Of a stretch of DNA of 7,275 nt, positions 5,742 to 7,275 are shown piece after piece (within the stretch, counting starts at the first letter, position 1; every line of letters starts with the position of its first letter). The DNA comes from an uncultured Oscillospiraceae bacterium. Its GTDB lineage: Bacteria; Bacillota_A; Clostridia; Oscillospirales; Acutalibacteraceae. The stretch covers positions 1-7,275 of the forward strand of contig USGR01000042.1 in NCBI GenBank assembly GCA_900554165.1, written 5' to 3'. Under the pieces are notes generated by a model. That model did no database searches, was not told the origin of the DNA, and was given only the letters and a program-made list of their open reading frames with translations. The position numbers and the translations under genes are program-made.

Positions 5742-7275
5742 CTATTTTGCTTTTTCCTGCCTTTTAAGAGACGCCTCAATAAACTTTTTAAAAAGAGGAT
5801 GAGCACGATTCGGACGGCTCTTAAACTCAGGATGATACTGTACTCCGACGTAAAAGTCGTTCTGTGGAATTTCTACCGCCTCAACCAATTCCTTGCTCGG
5901 TGAAACGCCTATTATCTTAAGCCCGGCCTTTTCCATGTCCGCACGGAAGTCGTTGTTAAATTCAAAGCGGTGACGATGACGCTCAGCAATTACTTCCTCG
6001 CCGTATACTTCCCATAATGTGCTGTCCTTCTGCACAACACATGGATAAGCACCCAGCCTCATTGTGCCGCCGGTAAGTATATTTCCTTTCTGGTCAGGCA
6101 TTAAATCTATTACCGGATGCGTGCTCTGCTCGTCAAACTCGCTGGAATTTGCGTCTCTCCAGCCAAGTACGTGACGTGCATATTCTATTACCGCTATCTG
6201 CATGCCAAGGCATATGCCAAAATACGGAATATTATTCTCTCTGCAGTATTTTGCAGCTATTATCATTCCTTCAATGCCGCGGTCGCCAAAACCGCCTGGC
6301 ATTATTACGCCGCTGCAGCCGGCAAGCTTTTTGGCAATATTCTTCTCATTTATATTCTCTGAGTTAATCCATTCAATAGATACATCTGCGCCGTTTTCAT
6401 ACCCGCCGTGATACAGCGCCTGCGCCACCGAAAGATATGCATCCTCAAGCTTTACATATTTGCCTACAAGCGCTATCTTCACCTTTTTGCTGCAGTTCTT
6501 TATTTTATCAAGCATATTCATCCAGCCCGATAAATCTATATTGTCACAGTTAAGGCTAAGCTTGCGGCAAACTATGCGTGCAAGACCGTTTTCTTCAAGC
6601 ATAATCGGCGCTTCATATAGTATCGGCAATGTGCGATTTTCTACAACGCATTCCTCTGTTACATTGCAGAACAGCGCTATCTTCTTGCGCGAGCTTTCAT
6701 CCAGCGGAGAATCGCATCTGGCTACTATTATATCCGGCATTATGCCGTATGACTGCAATTCCTTTACCGAGTGCTGCGTAGGCTTGGTCTTAAGCTCCTT
6801 AGAGCTGCTTATATATGGTATAAGCGTTACGTGTATGAATACACAGTTTTCCCTGCCAACCTCATGGGATATCTGACGTATAGACTCCAAAAACGGCTGG
6901 CACTCAATATCGCCGGTAGTACCGCCTATCTCCGTTATTACAACGTCCGCACTGGTCTTTTTGCCCACGCTGTATATAAATCGCTTAATCTCATCAGTTA
7001 TATGCGGAATAACCTGAACCGTCTCTCCGCCATATTTTCCGGCACGCTCGTTTGTGAGTACATTCCAATATACCTTTCCGGTGGTCAGGTTGGAAAATTT
7101 ATTCAAATTTATATCAATAAACCGCTCATAATGACCTAAGTCCAAATCTGTCTCTGCACCGTCCTCAGTCACATACACTTCTCCATGCTGATAAGGACTC
7201 ATTGTGCCGGGATCTACGTTAATATATGGATCCAGTTTCTGAGCCGCCACTTTCAGTCCTCTCGCTTTTAACAGC
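5742..7275 (-). CDS. pyrG: CTP synthase (glutamine hydrolysing), N-terminus outside the window
   Basis: PyrG converts UTP to CTP with ATP and glutamine-derived ammonia in the cytoplasm. The reading frame stays open to the window edge: codons before GTG 7250 read LLKARGLK, matching the family just ahead of [13 protein letters not shown], so that GTG is not the start. Roughly 27 residues including the GGVVSSLGKG P-loop are missing off the right edge. Counting from GTG 7250, the synthetase domain shows [15 protein letters not shown] (30-44), [10 protein letters not shown] (107-116) and [12 protein letters not shown] (154-165). The glutaminase domain shows [12 protein letters not shown] (263-274), MPGGFGDRG (317-325), the nucleophile Cys347 in GICLGMQ and the HPE pair at 473-475. 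It ends at TAG 5742, 29 bases from the bidirectional terminator. It has no pathway link to the dap genes. Its promoter and any pyrimidine-responsive leader lie outside. Confidence 0.96.
   Translation of the reverse strand, partial: LLKARGLKVAAQKLDPYINVDPGTMSPYQHGEVYVTEDGAETDLDLGHYERFIDINLNKFSNLTTGKVYWNVLTNERAGKYGGETVQVIPHITDEIKRFIYSVGKKTSADVVITEIGGTTGDIECQPFLESIRQISHEVGRENCVFIHVTLIPYISSSKELKTKPTQHSVKELQSYGIMPDIIVARCDSPLDESSRKKIALFCNVTEECVVENRTLPILYEAPIMLEENGLARIVCRKLSLNCDNIDLSGWMNMLDKIKNCSKKVKIALVGKYVKLEDAYLSVAQALYHGGYENGADVSIEWINSENINEKNIAKKLAGCSGVIMPGGFGDRGIEGMIIAAKYCRENNIPYFGICLGMQIAVIEYARHVLGWRDANSSEFDEQSTHPVIDLMPDQKGNILTGGTMRLGAYPCVVQKDSTLWEVYGEEVIAERHRHRFEFNNDFRADMEKAGLKIIGVSPSKELVEAVEIPQNDFYVGVQYHPEFKSRPNRAHPLFKKFIEASLKRQEKAK

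Noticed and set aside
6117..7139. Several plus-strand reading frames opposite pyrG
   Set aside because: All are antisense shadows of a clear CTP synthase and show no family motifs.
5742..7250. GTG at 7250 as the pyrG start
   Set aside because: The frame continues upstream with LLKARGLK, matching the family, to the window edge; the real start is outside.
1..7275. Mobile element, CRISPR array, phage or defence system
   Set aside because: No transposase, integrase, terminal repeats, spaced direct repeats or defence-type domains are visible; the window is core metabolism.

Overview
The window holds a co-oriented block of early diaminopimelate/lysine biosynthesis genes on the plus strand (asd, dapA, dapB, plus a small ACT-domain protein). 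It is flanked by two minus-strand housekeeping genes, queA on the left and the 3' part of pyrG on the right. Gene content, a lysine riboswitch with a transcription terminator, strong AGAGGTGA-type ribosome sites, AT-rich spacers and B. subtilis-like pyrG and queA motifs point to a Gram-positive, probably clostridial, bacterium. This is inference; I cannot name a genus.

Layout: 1-221 has no recognisable gene; a perfect 10-bp inverted repeat sits just past the queA stop. 222-1247 (-) is queA. 1248-1741 is a divergent regulatory region. It has a consensus promoter (TTGACA-17 nt-TACAAT), a lysine riboswitch aptamer, a hand-paired 22-bp antiterminator in register, an intrinsic terminator and a further unassigned leader stem-loop. 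1742-2821 is asd. 2822-3045 carries repeats, a stem-loop and a candidate -10. 3046-3933 is dapA. 3934-4271 is a non-coding spacer with a weak terminator and a candidate dapB promoter. 4272-5030 is dapB. 5161-5625 is a protein made only of two aspartokinase-type ACT domains. 5679-5713 is a bidirectional terminator, and 5742-7275 (-) is pyrG, whose N-terminus lies beyond the window.

How the genes work together: Asd makes aspartate semialdehyde, DapA condenses it with pyruvate and DapB reduces the product, so the three act in series toward meso-diaminopimelate (cell wall) and lysine. The riboswitch should end transcription before asd when lysine is plentiful. The genes are not tightly packed: gaps of 224, 338 and 130 bases carry possible promoters and a weak terminator, so dapA and dapB may be partly free of the riboswitch. 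The aspartokinase catalytic domain is not here, yet a free-standing copy of its regulatory half is. That protein and the resolvable riboswitch switch are the most interesting items.
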